DNA from: Cohaesibacter haloalkalitolerans
Lineage (GTDB): Bacteria > Pseudomonadota > Alphaproteobacteria > Rhizobiales > Cohaesibacteraceae
Length of the DNA: 64,000 nucleotides
Assembly (NCBI RefSeq): GCF_003574655.1
Contig: NZ_QNUM01000007.1
Span: 186,001-250,000, forward strand
Direction: 5' to 3'
This document shows positions 1-8,628 of this stretch, in pieces. Below the pieces are notes generated by a model. It was not told the origin of the DNA. It made no database searches and saw only the letters and a program-made list of their open reading frames with translations. The translations under genes were made by a program, and so were the position numbers. The stretch's first letter is position 1. Every line of letters starts with the position of its first letter.

Positions 1-699
1 AAGAGCCAGCAGGTTCGTTTGGGCAGCAATATCGGAAATGAGCGAAACCACTTCGCTGATCTGCTGGGATGCCGTCGCCAGACTGGAGATTTCACCACTC
101 ATGTCGTGGGATTTTTCAACCGACATACGGGCGATGCTGCTGCTGTTGACCACCTGAGTATTGATTTCCGCGATGGACTCGGTCAGCTGCTCTACCGCTT
201 CGGAAACGGACTGCATGTTGGCTGAGGCCTGTTCTGCTCCGGCAGCAACCAGCAGGGACTGTTCTTGCGCTCCGTGCGAGGCAGTGGACACTTTCTGCGA
301 GGCATTCCGCAAATTGGCGATCATGTCCGTCATGTTGGACACGATATCCTCAAGCTGATTCTCGAATTTCGTGCCCATCTCGTCAAAGCGATCATGGCGC
401 TGCTTGATCTTCCATGTGGCACGGTTGATGCTCTCGGCCGCCTGTTTGAAGTCGCCAACCATGCCCTTTTCCGCAATCAGGCGAAAATGCTGGTTGCGGG
501 CGACATAATCCAGACAGGCTTTGGACTCGCGAATATAGGCGTCAGAGCGGTCGATCATGTCATTGATGGAATGCATCAACTGACCCAACTCGCCCTTGTC
601 GTGAATATTGGTGATGCGCACGGAGAAATCACCATTTGCGACCGCCTTGCAGACTTCCATCGCCTTGCGAATGGATGCTGATTTCTTTCTGAAAACCAT
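1..699 (-). CDS. Methyl-accepting chemotaxis protein, cytoplasmic type (3' part beyond window)
   Basis: Partial gene, open at the left edge; 233 residues are visible. Translation of the minus strand starts MVFRKKSASIRKAMEV at 699, preceded by a GGGGAGA ribosome-binding site. No transmembrane segment or periplasmic domain is present. Residues about 15-70 look like a HAMP-type linker, followed by the helical signalling domain. The last 13 visible residues (ISDIAAQTNLLAL) are the highly conserved hairpin tip that contacts CheA and CheW. It lies 51 bp downstream of a PAS-domain gene on the same strand, so PAS sensing and MCP signalling are probably provided by two separate proteins. Family assignment is firm; the ligand is inferred only from the neighbour. 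Confidence 0.93.
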   Translation of the reverse strand, partial: MVFRKKSASIRKAMEVCKAVANGDFSVRITNIHDKGELGQLMHSINDMIDRSDAYIRESKACLDYVARNQHFRLIAEKGMVGDFKQAAESINRATWKIKQRHDRFDEMGTKFENQLEDIVSNMTDMIANLRNASQKVSTASHGAQEQSLLVAAGAEQASANMQSVSEAVEQLTESIAEINTQVVNSSSIARMSVEKSHDMSGEISSLATASQQISEVVSLISDIAAQTNLLAL

Positions 700-750
700 C
701 AGGTATCTCCCCGAAACACTCTATCTTGATGACTTGCCCCAGCGGATCAA

Positions 751-1302
751 TCAGCGGAAACCGCGACGCTGCTTCTGCCCAAGCGTGGCGATGAACTCGT
801 CATATTTCTTGCCTCTCTCAGCGAGCAGAGATTCGACCACTTCCACGCCGGCCTTGAGGCCATCCTTGCGGTTGGCAACAGATTTCTCCGCCGCCCGGAT
901 CTTGTCATAAAGAGGAATGACGTATTGCTTGAGGATTTCATGATCCGGCACACGACGGTTGGAATGATAGCCGTTCACCTTGCCATCACGCCCCCAGCTG
1001 GGTGTCACATGGGCATAGACCCAGTAGTGATCGCCATTCTTGCAGCGGTTGTTCACATAGGCGAAGATCTCGTTGCCGCTCTCGATCGTCTCCCACAAAA
1101 GCTTGAAAATCGTGCGAGGCATGTAGGGATGGCGAATGAGACTGTGTTGCTGGCCCAAGACTTCCTTTTCGGTATAACCCGAGATGTCGAGGAAGATCTT
1201 GTTTGCATAGGTCAGGCGACCCGACAGATCGGTTTTGCTGACGATGATATCATCTTCACCAAAGAATCTTTCTACACCTGTTACAGACTGTTCAACGGAC
1301 AT
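751..1302 (-). CDS. Aer-like PAS-domain protein (likely sensor partner of the MCP)
   Basis: A 183-residue soluble protein with a single PAS domain at about residues 8-118. It contains the Aer-type segments 'TYANKIFLDISGY' and 'HSLIRHPYMP', typical of FAD-binding aerotaxis PAS domains. No membrane segment, HAMP or signalling domain follows; the remaining C-terminal region (about 120-183) is charged and helical. It ends 51 bp before the MCP gene on the same strand, so the two probably form an operon. Known Aer proteins fuse these modules, and here they appear split. Redox or oxygen sensing is inferred from PAS similarity; FAD binding cannot be confirmed by eye. Start ATG at 1302. Confidence 0.85.
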   Translation of the reverse strand: MSVEQSVTGVERFFGEDDIIVSKTDLSGRLTYANKIFLDISGYTEKEVLGQQHSLIRHPYMPRTIFKLLWETIESGNEIFAYVNNRCKNGDHYWVYAHVTPSWGRDGKVNGYHSNRRVPDHEILKQYVIPLYDKIRAAEKSVANRKDGLKAGVEVVESLLAERGKKYDEFIATLGQKQRRGFR

Positions 1303-1787
1303 CTGAGCGGAAACCTTTATACTAAGGAATACTGTACATTACAGACAATATATACCATCCAACGGTTGGCAACATTGGCAATCACCAGTTTCTATTGTTT
1401 CCAGTTAACATATGATAAACAACGGAAATTATACATTTTTATAGGATGCTCCCTCCCGAATTCAGTCCTCTGCCGATTGGCCGTTTCTCGGGCGACCAGC
1501 GCCCGCATTCCAACTAATAAATTCTAATTATATTTGACATTTCCACCAAATTAATGACTCGTTATGATTTTTACTTGGTAATATAGTATTTATGAACATT
1601 TTACACAATTATACTCAAAACAAACATTTCATAGCTGCGCGAAAAAATCCGGACAGCCGCAAACCCGATCGACTATCCCCGTTGAGGCCAATCACCTTTG
1701 AACTGGCGAAGTTTTCGTCTACACTTCCCCCCTCCGGCCCTGTCAGGTTTGCCCTGAAGCGCCTTTCCATGCATCGGGATTTCAGCC
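1303..1787. other. AT-rich intergenic region
   Basis: This is the divergent spacer between the PAS gene (minus) and the MBL-fold gene (plus). The part from about 1310 to 1640 is notably AT-rich and should hold both promoters. A short plus-strand reading frame (1592-1807) overlaps the MBL gene start and has no recognisable features, so it is not annotated. No clear palindrome or RNA gene was seen. Confidence 0.6.
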
Positions 1788-2708
1788 ATGGCCGAGCTAC
1801 AATTTGACCGGAATTTCACCCCCCATTATGGCGAGGCCATCACGCTGGCGGACAATGTCAGGCGTGTGACCTGCAACAACCCCAGCCCCTTCACCTTTCA
1901 CGGCACCAACAGTTATATTGTCGGCCAGGGGACTGTGGTGATCATCGATCCCGGCCCAGCCAACCCGGACCATATCGATGCCCTGCTCCGAGCCACGTCA
2001 GGGGAGACCATCAGCCATATCCTGATCACCCACACCCATGCGGATCACTCTCCGGGCGCCCGCCTGCTCAAGGCACGATGCGGCGCACCGATCTTTGCAG
2101 AAGGGCCACATCGCCCGACCCGTGCCCTGCATGCGCAGGAGATCAATGCTCTCGATGCGGAAGGCGATGTCGAGCTGGATATAGATCACGTCCTCAGGGA
2201 TGGTGAGCTCATCGAGGGAGATAGCTGGGCTCTGGAGGTGGTGCATACGCCGGGGCACACAGTCAATCATCTGGCCTTTGCCTTCACCGATGGCTGCGGC
2301 CTGTTTTGCGGTGATCACGTCATGGCGTGGTCAACCAGCATCGTGGCACCACCGGACGGCTCTATGGCCGCCTATATGACCAGTCTAGACCGGCTCATGC
2401 AGCGCAACGATCGCGTCTATTGGCCGGGACACGGCGGCGTTATCAGCAACCCGCAGCCGTTTCTTGCCGGCCTGAAGGCTCACAGGGAGCGCCGCGAGCA
2501 GGCGCTTGTTGCCCACCTTGAAGCCGGACACCAAACAATTGCAGACATGGTCGCATCGATCTATCGGGACGTCGATCCATCCCTGCATGGTGCGGCAGCC
2601 CTGTCGATGTTTGCGCAAATGGAATATCTGGTGGCGCGGGGTGTTGTCCGCTGTCTTGACGTAGAACCGACGCTCAACGCTCGCTATCACCTCACCGGAC
2701 AGCGCTGA
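1788..2708 (+). CDS. MBL-fold metallo-hydrolase (LACTB2/glyoxalase II-like)
   Basis: A 306-residue protein of the metallo-beta-lactamase superfamily. The metal-binding motif HTHADH is at residues 82-87, preceded by 'FHGTNSYIVGQGTVVIIDPGP', the opening typical of the LACTB2-like group. Later metal ligands are seen in 'VVHTPGHTVNH' and 'LFCGDHVMAW'. After about residue 230 there is the C-terminal winged-helix-like extension common in this group. Substrates in the family range from thioesters to RNA, so function is left open. It stands alone and converges on the DUF1499 gene with a 22-bp gap. Start ATG 1788. Confidence 0.88.
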   Translation: MAELQFDRNFTPHYGEAITLADNVRRVTCNNPSPFTFHGTNSYIVGQGTVVIIDPGPANPDHIDALLRATSGETISHILITHTHADHSPGARLLKARCGAPIFAEGPHRPTRALHAQEINALDAEGDVELDIDHVLRDGELIEGDSWALEVVHTPGHTVNHLAFAFTDGCGLFCGDHVMAWSTSIVAPPDGSMAAYMTSLDRLMQRNDRVYWPGHGGVISNPQPFLAGLKAHRERREQALVAHLEAGHQTIADMVASIYRDVDPSLHGAAALSMFAQMEYLVARGVVRCLDVEPTLNARYHLTGQR

Positions 2709-2730
2709 TCAGGCTTGCAGCAGGGACACA

Positions 2731-3612
2731 TTACCCCACGGCCGGACCGCCCAGATTCTTTGGTTTGGGTTTAGGCAATGGCCCCATCTGAAGACGACGC
2801 AAGCGCTCGATTTCTTCCAGCTGCAATTCGTAGCGCTGGACGTTGGAACTCATGCGCTCGTTGATCCCCTCGACAAACCCTTCGATCCGGCGGGCATTCA
2901 TCCCGAAATCATGCCCCCCCCAAAGCGAGGCGGACCGCATGTCGAGCGTTGTTTCCTCTTCACCGGTCGGGCTCAGCCGAATGACGACAACATAGCGCAA
3001 GCCGGTGATGAATGAGCGGGTGTACGCCTCATAATAGGCGTTGTCCCCATCCGCCTTCTGTTCCTCGCTTCTCAGGATCTGCCATTTGCTTTTCTGCAAT
3101 TCATCAGCCAGAGCCAGTTGCATGAGAGCAATCGGCTGATCATAGACCTGACTCTTGAGCGTTGGGTAGGCCAGCGTCTGGGCTTCCCGCGCCTCGAGCG
3201 ACGCGATCGCAAGACTGTTGTCTGCATCGGTCCGCATCTGCCAGGCCGCGACGAATTCCGGCGGATCGATCGGATTGGTGGACAGGTCGGAAAAGGGCGG
3301 CAAGGTGAAATAAAAGAAAGCCGCCACTGCAGCAGGCAGCAGCACCACCATGGAGCGCACAAAGGCCCCCCACAGCCATTTCCCACCCCGATAGCCTTCA
3401 AACCAGATGGCATGAAAGGCCGCCCAGCTCGTCAGAATGGACAGCGCAGCGAGCAGAACCGACACCGCAAAGCAATAAATCGCAATGGACGGGTGCAATC
3501 CACCAAAGCGCATCAGCAGGAAGGACAGGATGGCAACCGGAATGCAAAGCCGGGCGAACCAGAGCGCCCATGGAGCCAGACGGGAAGTTTTGAATTTATA
3601 AATTCCTGACAT
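2731..3612 (-). CDS. DUF1499 membrane protein
   Basis: A 293-residue protein with about three hydrophobic segments in the first 115 residues (around 15-35, 42-65 and 85-107), followed by a soluble DUF1499 domain. The domain is recognised by 'LPPFSDLSTNPIDPPEF' just after the last membrane segment, a signature of the family. The C-terminus (from about 240) is a charged helix ending in a proline/lysine-rich tail. The family is common in alphaproteobacteria and has no established activity. Monocistronic, convergent with the MBL-fold gene. Confidence 0.8.
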   Translation of the reverse strand: MSGIYKFKTSRLAPWALWFARLCIPVAILSFLLMRFGGLHPSIAIYCFAVSVLLAALSILTSWAAFHAIWFEGYRGGKWLWGAFVRSMVVLLPAAVAAFFYFTLPPFSDLSTNPIDPPEFVAAWQMRTDADNSLAIASLEAREAQTLAYPTLKSQVYDQPIALMQLALADELQKSKWQILRSEEQKADGDNAYYEAYTRSFITGLRYVVVIRLSPTGEEETTLDMRSASLWGGHDFGMNARRIEGFVEGINERMSSNVQRYELQLEEIERLRRLQMGPLPKPKPKNLGGPAVG

Positions 3613-3954
3613 CGCCCACTTTCGCTCACTGCATTCGAGACCGGGCCGTCAGAGCGGGGTGCAAGAAGGTCCGATCGAACCATTCCCGAGGCTGAAGATC
3701 CATCAGCCCGTCCCCATCAGTATTTGTGCCGAGTCCAACTCTGGTACCGCAGCTTAGAGCCGATCGCGTGCAATCTCAATTGCTCCGGTTACCATGCTCA
3801 CAAAAAAGCAGAGACCAAACGGCCACCAACCAGATTTTCGGAATTGCTTCGAACTCTTTGCCAGAGACAGCAGGCTTTTTTGCTTGGGTCTTGTTAGGGC
3901 TCGCATGAAAATAGGAATTGATAAAATGAATTCGAATGCATTATATTGATAACT
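3613..3954. other. Intergenic region upstream of LysR gene
   Basis: Divergent spacer between the DUF1499 and LysR genes. The last 60 bp are AT-rich and contain two copies of ATTGATAA (near 3917 and 3945), possibly part of the LysR promoter or autoregulatory site. On the minus strand, 3754-3906 could encode 50 residues with one hydrophobic stretch, but it has no ribosome-binding site and is not annotated as a gene. Confidence 0.45.
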
Positions 3955-4998
3955 ATGATGAAAAATATCGATTACCTTTCTCTGGACGGCCGTTCGCTCT
4001 ACATGATCAAGTTGATCCACGAGCACCGTTCTGTCACAGAAGCCGCAAGATTGTTGGGTGTCACACAGTCCTCTGTCAGCCATTCGCTGGACAGACTGCG
4101 CGGTATGCTGGGTGACCCGCTGTTTCTCAAGGTCGGTCGTGCCATGGTGCCCACTGAGCGGGTTGAGACCATGATGGGCGACATCGATGTGGTCCTCAAG
4201 GGAATCGAAGGCCTCTACAGCCAGGCCGTTTTCGACCCGCTCAACTCGCGGGATCGTTTCTCCATCGTCTGCAACGATTATGAACACGATCTGCTGGTCC
4301 CTGCCATTTTCGAACGACTGAAACAGGAAGCCCCGCATTGTTCGCTAAAGACCTATCAGCTCAATCTGGCCGCTCCGAATCCGCTTGAGCGCGGCTTCAC
4401 CGATCTTGAACTCTGCCCCTATGCTCCGCAGGATTCGACGGACCTTGTCGTCAGCAGGATCGGCGGTGACCGCATGATCACCTATTATGATCCGACAGTG
4501 CGCGAGGCTCCGGTCAGTCTGGACGACTACACAAACGCCGATCATGCCATTCTGTCGTGGGATACCAGCGAAAGCACCTCGGTTGACAAGGCGCTTGCCG
4601 AACTGGGGCGTACGCGCAACGTCTCCTATCTCGGGCCCACCTTCTCGTCGGTCGCCATGGTCGTGCGCGGCACCAATATGCTGGCCACAGCGCCGTCCCG
4701 CTTGGCGGATTCCATCTTCCGTGAACTGGCCTGGATCGAGCCACCGCTCGAACTGGAAGCCAGCGAGTTTTTCATGGTCTGGCACATTCGCAACCGCCAT
4801 TCGCCACGACACAAGTGGTTTCGTGAGCTGATCAAATCGGTTGCACGGGATCTGCCGGTAACGAGCGATGTCTGCAAGAAGGTTCAGGAACGGCAGGCCA
4901 AGGCCTTGAAAAAAAAGCCTGTCGCGGATGATGCAGCCATCGCCCATTCAGGCAGCCATGGAGCGGCAAATGCAGAGGCCGCCAATGCCCTTGCCTGA
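3955..4998 (+). CDS. LysR-family transcriptional regulator
   Basis: A 347-residue regulator with an N-terminal winged helix-turn-helix at about residues 5-65 ('SVTEAARLLGVTQSSVSHSLDRLRGMLGDPLFLKVGRAMVPT' region) and a LysR-type effector domain at about 90-300. It is longer than most LysR proteins because of a lysine/alanine-rich tail after residue 305. Two adjacent ATGs (3955 and 3958) are possible starts and a TTG lies further upstream; no good ribosome-binding site decides between them. The neighbouring GNAT gene follows in the same direction, 97 bp downstream. The target is unknown. Confidence 0.88.
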   Translation: MMKNIDYLSLDGRSLYMIKLIHEHRSVTEAARLLGVTQSSVSHSLDRLRGMLGDPLFLKVGRAMVPTERVETMMGDIDVVLKGIEGLYSQAVFDPLNSRDRFSIVCNDYEHDLLVPAIFERLKQEAPHCSLKTYQLNLAAPNPLERGFTDLELCPYAPQDSTDLVVSRIGGDRMITYYDPTVREAPVSLDDYTNADHAILSWDTSESTSVDKALAELGRTRNVSYLGPTFSSVAMVVRGTNMLATAPSRLADSIFRELAWIEPPLELEASEFFMVWHIRNRHSPRHKWFRELIKSVARDLPVTSDVCKKVQERQAKALKKKPVADDAAIAHSGSHGAANAEAANALA

Positions 4999-5040
4999 TC
5001 ACCAAGAGCGCCATGAGCACCCCGATACCCATGCATGAAC

Positions 5041-5078
5041 GGATCGGGGCGCGAGGCTCAAAGCCTGCATCCCGATCC
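5041..5078. repeat. Hairpin between LysR and GNAT genes
   Basis: GGATCGGG (5041-5048) pairs perfectly with CCCGATCC (5071-5078), and an inner AGGC/GCCT stem (5054-5057, 5063-5066) lies in the loop. There is no T-tract on either strand, so this is more likely an mRNA-structuring hairpin than an intrinsic terminator. Confidence 0.5.
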
Positions 5079-5095
5079 GACATCAGGTTCAACCG

Positions 5096-5605
5096 ATGCT
5101 CCCACCCTATCTGATCCGCTCGGCATTTCGCTCAGACTTCACGGCCATTGCCCGTTTACAGGCAGACAGCTGGGCCGCGAGCTACCGCACCGTTCTGCCT
5201 CCCCACTATGTGCGGGAGCGGCTGCATGACGATATCCGGGATGAGTGGGAGCACCGCAAGATCGGCAAGCGAGATGTTGTCCTCGTCGCCGAGGCTGAAC
5301 AAAACAAGCAGCTCCTGGGTTTCATATCCGTCTGGTGCCCCCCCCTGCCCTTTATCGACAATCTGCACTGTGCTCCAGCCTTCACAGGGCATGGAATCGG
5401 CGCCCGCCTGCTTCAGGAAGCTTTCAGCACATTGCTTGCGCAAGGAGATACCACAGCTTCTTTGACAGTTCTTGCAATCAATGAGGGTGCTCGGCGCTTC
5501 TACCAAAAGCACGGAGCAGTTGTGAATAACCGACAAAAAGCATCTTTGAGTGGTTATTCTGTGGACGTGGATATCATGCATTGGTCTCATATTAGCAAAT
5601 TCTAA
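5096..5605 (+). CDS. GNAT-family N-acetyltransferase
   Basis: A 169-residue acetyltransferase. The acetyl-CoA binding region is seen in 'LHCAPAFTGHGIGARLLQEAF' (about residues 97-117), matching the GNAT motif A pattern, and 'LTVLAINEGARRFYQKHG' near residue 135 fits motif B. Such stand-alone GNAT enzymes acetylate small molecules or protein N-termini; the substrate cannot be inferred. Start ATG 5096, with a CAGGTT-type weak ribosome-binding site. Confidence 0.87.
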   Translation: MLPPYLIRSAFRSDFTAIARLQADSWAASYRTVLPPHYVRERLHDDIRDEWEHRKIGKRDVVLVAEAEQNKQLLGFISVWCPPLPFIDNLHCAPAFTGHGIGARLLQEAFSTLLAQGDTTASLTVLAINEGARRFYQKHGAVVNNRQKASLSGYSVDVDIMHWSHISKF

Positions 5606-6013
5606 AATTTTTCAAAATGGCAGACCATTTGCGCCCTCATCCCTAACAATCCATTAAAGAAAATTGATTTTCCAGCCAATAGATAGCCAAATCATGGCAA
5701 TATCTCCAATATTCTAACCATGAATATTTTAGTCACCATCTCCAAATATCGTTATTTCTGACAATTTCTAAGGAACAAAAAATTAGAAACATCTCATTGG
5801 CTTGTCGATGTATGTTATTTGTCAATTGCAACTTAAATTATTATTTACTTGTGATATTGTTTAATTGTCTAAACCAAGGCAAACACAGGACTGCAATTAG
5901 CAAAACAAAGATTGAGCCAAACAAGCCGCTATAAACTTGGAACGCAGTCACAAATCAGGCACCGAACTCCTAAAGATCCAGACCAAAAGCAAGAAATCGT
6001 TGGGAAATAACTC
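5606..6013. other. AT-rich intergenic region upstream of the GGDEF-EAL gene
   Basis: About 400 bp, strongly AT-rich between 5600 and 5880, without a plausible reading frame. It probably carries the promoter of the GGDEF-EAL gene. I see no RNA gene or strong palindrome in it. Confidence 0.5.
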
Positions 6014-8080
6014 ATGACGCGAGTCCCCCCGGAAAGAAGCGACAAGAAATTTTTTAGTGAATCGGACCTGATGACTCTATCCATTCCTCTGTGGGTTATG
6101 GATCTGGATCATTCGCGCCTTGTATGGGCGAATGATTCCGCAAGGAAATTGTGGCAGGCAGAAACGCTTGAAGAACTCTATTCCCGGAATTTTGAAGCCG
6201 AGATCAGTAACACGGTAGCCTCCCGCCTGGAGCATTATCGTGCGGCTTCCCATGATACCGGCCAGTGCTTCAAGGAACTGTGGACCCTCTATCCAGATGG
6301 CAAACCCTGCGCCTATCAGGTTCAGATTTCCGGTCATACCTTGCCAGACGGACGGACCGGTCTGCGGTTTGAGGCCAATCCGGATAGTAATCGTTTGCCC
6401 GAGCAGATCAGAAGCGCCGAGGCGCTCAACCATATTCCGATTTGCATCTCCCTTTATGACATGGACGGCGAGCCGCTCTACAAGAACCCGGCTGCACTGG
6501 AAACCTATGGTGACGCCATGCTCGCTCTGCGTGGCCGGTTCATCAAACGGTCAGACTATGACAAATTCGTCCGGGGCATACGGAAGGGCCGCTCGGTCAC
6601 CAAGATCTGCGAAGTGCAGACCAGCAAGGGAAAGCGCTGGCATGAGATCACGGGGCGCCGCTGTTTTGACGGCCCGACCGGTCAGGCAGCCTGCATCCTA
6701 ACAGAATCCGACGTTACGGAGCTGAAGGAAAAGGAAAATCGCGTCCGCTACCTTGCTCACTATGACATGTTGACCGGGCTGCATAACCGCAACTATGTCA
6801 ACTCTCATTATCCCGAAATGATCGAACTGGCTTTCCGCGGCAATGAGCGTCTGGTGTTCATGGTGGTCGGCCTTGACCACTTCAAGTCGATCAACGAGAC
6901 TCTCGGGCACCCAACCGGAGACGCCCTGCTCAAGCATGTGGCCTCCCTGTTACAGCTCAGCCTTGAAGAAGACGAGCATATTGCACGTCTGGGCGGGGAC
7001 GAGTTCGTGATCGTTCGCTCCTTCCGGTCTACTGCCGAGTTGGATGTCTGCTGCCAGTCCCTGCTCGCAGCGATCAATTCGGAATGTTGCGTTGGAGACC
7101 ATATTCTGAGCGCCAATGCCAGCATCGGACTGGTTCTGTTCCCGGAACACGGTAGCGACCTGCCGACCCTGTTGCGCCATTGTGATCTGGCCTTGCATGA
7201 TGCCAAGGACAGCGGCCGCAATACCTACCGCTTCTACCGGCCAGCATTGCAGCAGGCAGCACTGGCCAAGCGTTCGCTGGAGAAGGATCTGGCGCGGGCC
7301 GTCGAAAATGGCGAGTTTGTGCTCTACTATCAGCCAAGGGTCGATTGCCAGAGCCAGAAGGTGGTAAGTGCCGAAGCGCTGATGCGCTGGCAGCATCCGG
7401 AACGCGGGCTGGTCTTTCCGGGCGAGTTCATCGGAGTTCTGGAAGACACCGGCCTCATTCACAAGGTTGGCGACTGGATCGTCGATCGAGCTGGGCGCGA
7501 CCAGCGGACCTTGTCCCGCAATGGTTACAACATTCCGATTTCCATCAATATTTCGCCCAGACAGTTCGAGCGCAGCGATTTTGTCAACCGGCTGAAGGCT
7601 GGCCTGGCAAAAACCCAGTGCCCAGCCGATTGCATCGAGATCGAAATCACGGAAAGCATGTTGATGGGCGAGACCTTTGACGCCAAGTCCGTGTTGATGG
7701 ATCTGTGCCGCGCAGGTTTCTCGATTGCCGTCGATGACTTCGGCACCGGCTATTCGAACCTTGCCTATATTCAGGAATACCCGATCACCAGCCTCAAGGT
7801 GGACCGCTCCTTCGTCAACATGATCGAGGAACAAAGCTCCGTCATCAATCTCATCCTGTCGCTATGCCGACTGATCGGGATTTCGGCAGTCGCCGAGGGT
7901 GTGGAAACAATCGACCAACTGGCCTGGTTGCGGATGAACCATTGCGATCAGTATCAGGGCTTCCTCTATTCGCGTCCGGTTCCTCTTGAGAAGCTGCTGG
8001 GAATGATGACATCAAGCCATCAGCACATGATGAAGTCGCGCTTGCCCGCCACGCTCGATGCGGAAGTCATCTGGGCGTAA
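6014..8080 (+). CDS. PAS-GGDEF-EAL cyclic-di-GMP signalling protein
   Basis: A 688-residue cytoplasmic protein with no membrane segments. Two PAS-like regions (about residues 20-120 and 130-235) precede a GGDEF domain (about 245-405) and an EAL domain (about 420-670). The cyclase motif GGDEF is intact at 327-331, and the phosphodiesterase EAL motif is intact at 454-456, with the later EAL signatures 'DDFGTGYSNLAY' and 'EGVET' also present. Both activities are therefore possible on sequence grounds. c-di-GMP controls the switch between motility and biofilm, which fits the nearby chemotaxis and quorum-sensing genes. Start ATG 6014 with a GGGAAAT ribosome-binding site. Confidence 0.94.
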   Translation: MTRVPPERSDKKFFSESDLMTLSIPLWVMDLDHSRLVWANDSARKLWQAETLEELYSRNFEAEISNTVASRLEHYRAASHDTGQCFKELWTLYPDGKPCAYQVQISGHTLPDGRTGLRFEANPDSNRLPEQIRSAEALNHIPICISLYDMDGEPLYKNPAALETYGDAMLALRGRFIKRSDYDKFVRGIRKGRSVTKICEVQTSKGKRWHEITGRRCFDGPTGQAACILTESDVTELKEKENRVRYLAHYDMLTGLHNRNYVNSHYPEMIELAFRGNERLVFMVVGLDHFKSINETLGHPTGDALLKHVASLLQLSLEEDEHIARLGGDEFVIVRSFRSTAELDVCCQSLLAAINSECCVGDHILSANASIGLVLFPEHGSDLPTLLRHCDLALHDAKDSGRNTYRFYRPALQQAALAKRSLEKDLARAVENGEFVLYYQPRVDCQSQKVVSAEALMRWQHPERGLVFPGEFIGVLEDTGLIHKVGDWIVDRAGRDQRTLSRNGYNIPISINISPRQFERSDFVNRLKAGLAKTQCPADCIEIEITESMLMGETFDAKSVLMDLCRAGFSIAVDDFGTGYSNLAYIQEYPITSLKVDRSFVNMIEEQSSVINLILSLCRLIGISAVAEGVETIDQLAWLRMNHCDQYQGFLYSRPVPLEKLLGMMTSSHQHMMKSRLPATLDAEVIWA

Positions 8081-8109
8081 GGGCTCTCCTCAAAGCCTGT
8101 CCTGCTTCT

Positions 8110-8132
8110 GAGCGGCGATGATTTCGCCGCTC
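8110..8132 (+). terminator. Likely terminator of the GGDEF-EAL gene
   Basis: A perfect 9-bp stem, GAGCGGCGA/TCGCCGCTC, with a 5-nt loop, starting 30 bp after the stop codon. The downstream tract (TTCCCGCCTCTTT) is only weakly T-rich, so termination strength is uncertain. Confidence 0.55.
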
Positions 8133-8508
8133 TTCCCGCCTCTTTGCATCAGATCATCGGGGTGACATGGTCGGTCAGGCTCGCGCAGGAAGGCTTTTGC
8201 ACAGGGATTTATCAGTTGGCCTCACGCCGCCTTCCGCCTGCAAAACATGACCTCGCATCATTTGGTTGCATTCTTGAACCCAAATCAGGCCCCTATTACA
8301 TGGCATGTTTGAAAGGCGTGGCATCAGCCGTCGTTGGATCCCTGCGTTTCAGTTAGCGGGAATCGCCATCATTGACGTCCATTGGTTTGCAGAACCGCCA
8401 TTTCGGTAAAATCCCGCGCCATTTTTCACCTATAAGTGCATTTATATTAGAGATAAAACTTCCAGTTTTAGTCAATTGTTAACAAAACACTCTAATCCCC
8501 TATACTAA
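8133..8508. other. Intergenic region between GGDEF-EAL gene and luxR
   Basis: No supportable gene. A 70-residue frame at 8144-8356 lacks a ribosome-binding site and recognisable composition. The part after 8400 is AT-rich and leads into the two palindromes upstream of luxR. Confidence 0.45.
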
Positions 8509-8525
8509 AGGTGTTCAAAACACCT
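8509..8525. promoter_or_regulatory. Inverted repeat upstream of luxR (candidate operator)
   Basis: AGGTGTT-caa-AACACCT, a perfect 7+7 inverted repeat with a 3-bp spacer, about 105 bp before the luxR start. Its position suits a regulator-binding site in the luxR promoter. It is not a terminator, because no T-tract follows. Confidence 0.4.
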
Positions 8526-8551
8526 GACATTTCTCTCATCGACACCCCTCC

Positions 8552-8569
8552 CTCGCACATATGTACGAG
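8552..8569. promoter_or_regulatory. 18-bp near-palindrome upstream of luxR (candidate lux box)
   Basis: CTCGCACATATGTACGAG is a palindrome with a single mismatched pair (8556/8565), 59 bp before the luxR start. Lux boxes are 18-20 bp dyads, so length and location fit autoregulation by the LuxR protein, but the sequence does not match any lux box I can name. Confidence 0.4.
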
Positions 8570-8628
8570 AAGACTTGCACAATGTCGTTCATTTTGCGAT
8601 TAGTTAGGCTGGCGATGGCGAGTATTAC

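Noticed and set aside
3754-3906. Possible 50-residue membrane protein on the minus strand
   Set aside because: It has one hydrophobic stretch but no ribosome-binding site and overlaps the LysR promoter region; support is too thin.
8144-8356. 70-codon plus-strand frame upstream of luxR
   Set aside because: No ribosome-binding site, no recognisable protein composition and a position directly after a terminator.
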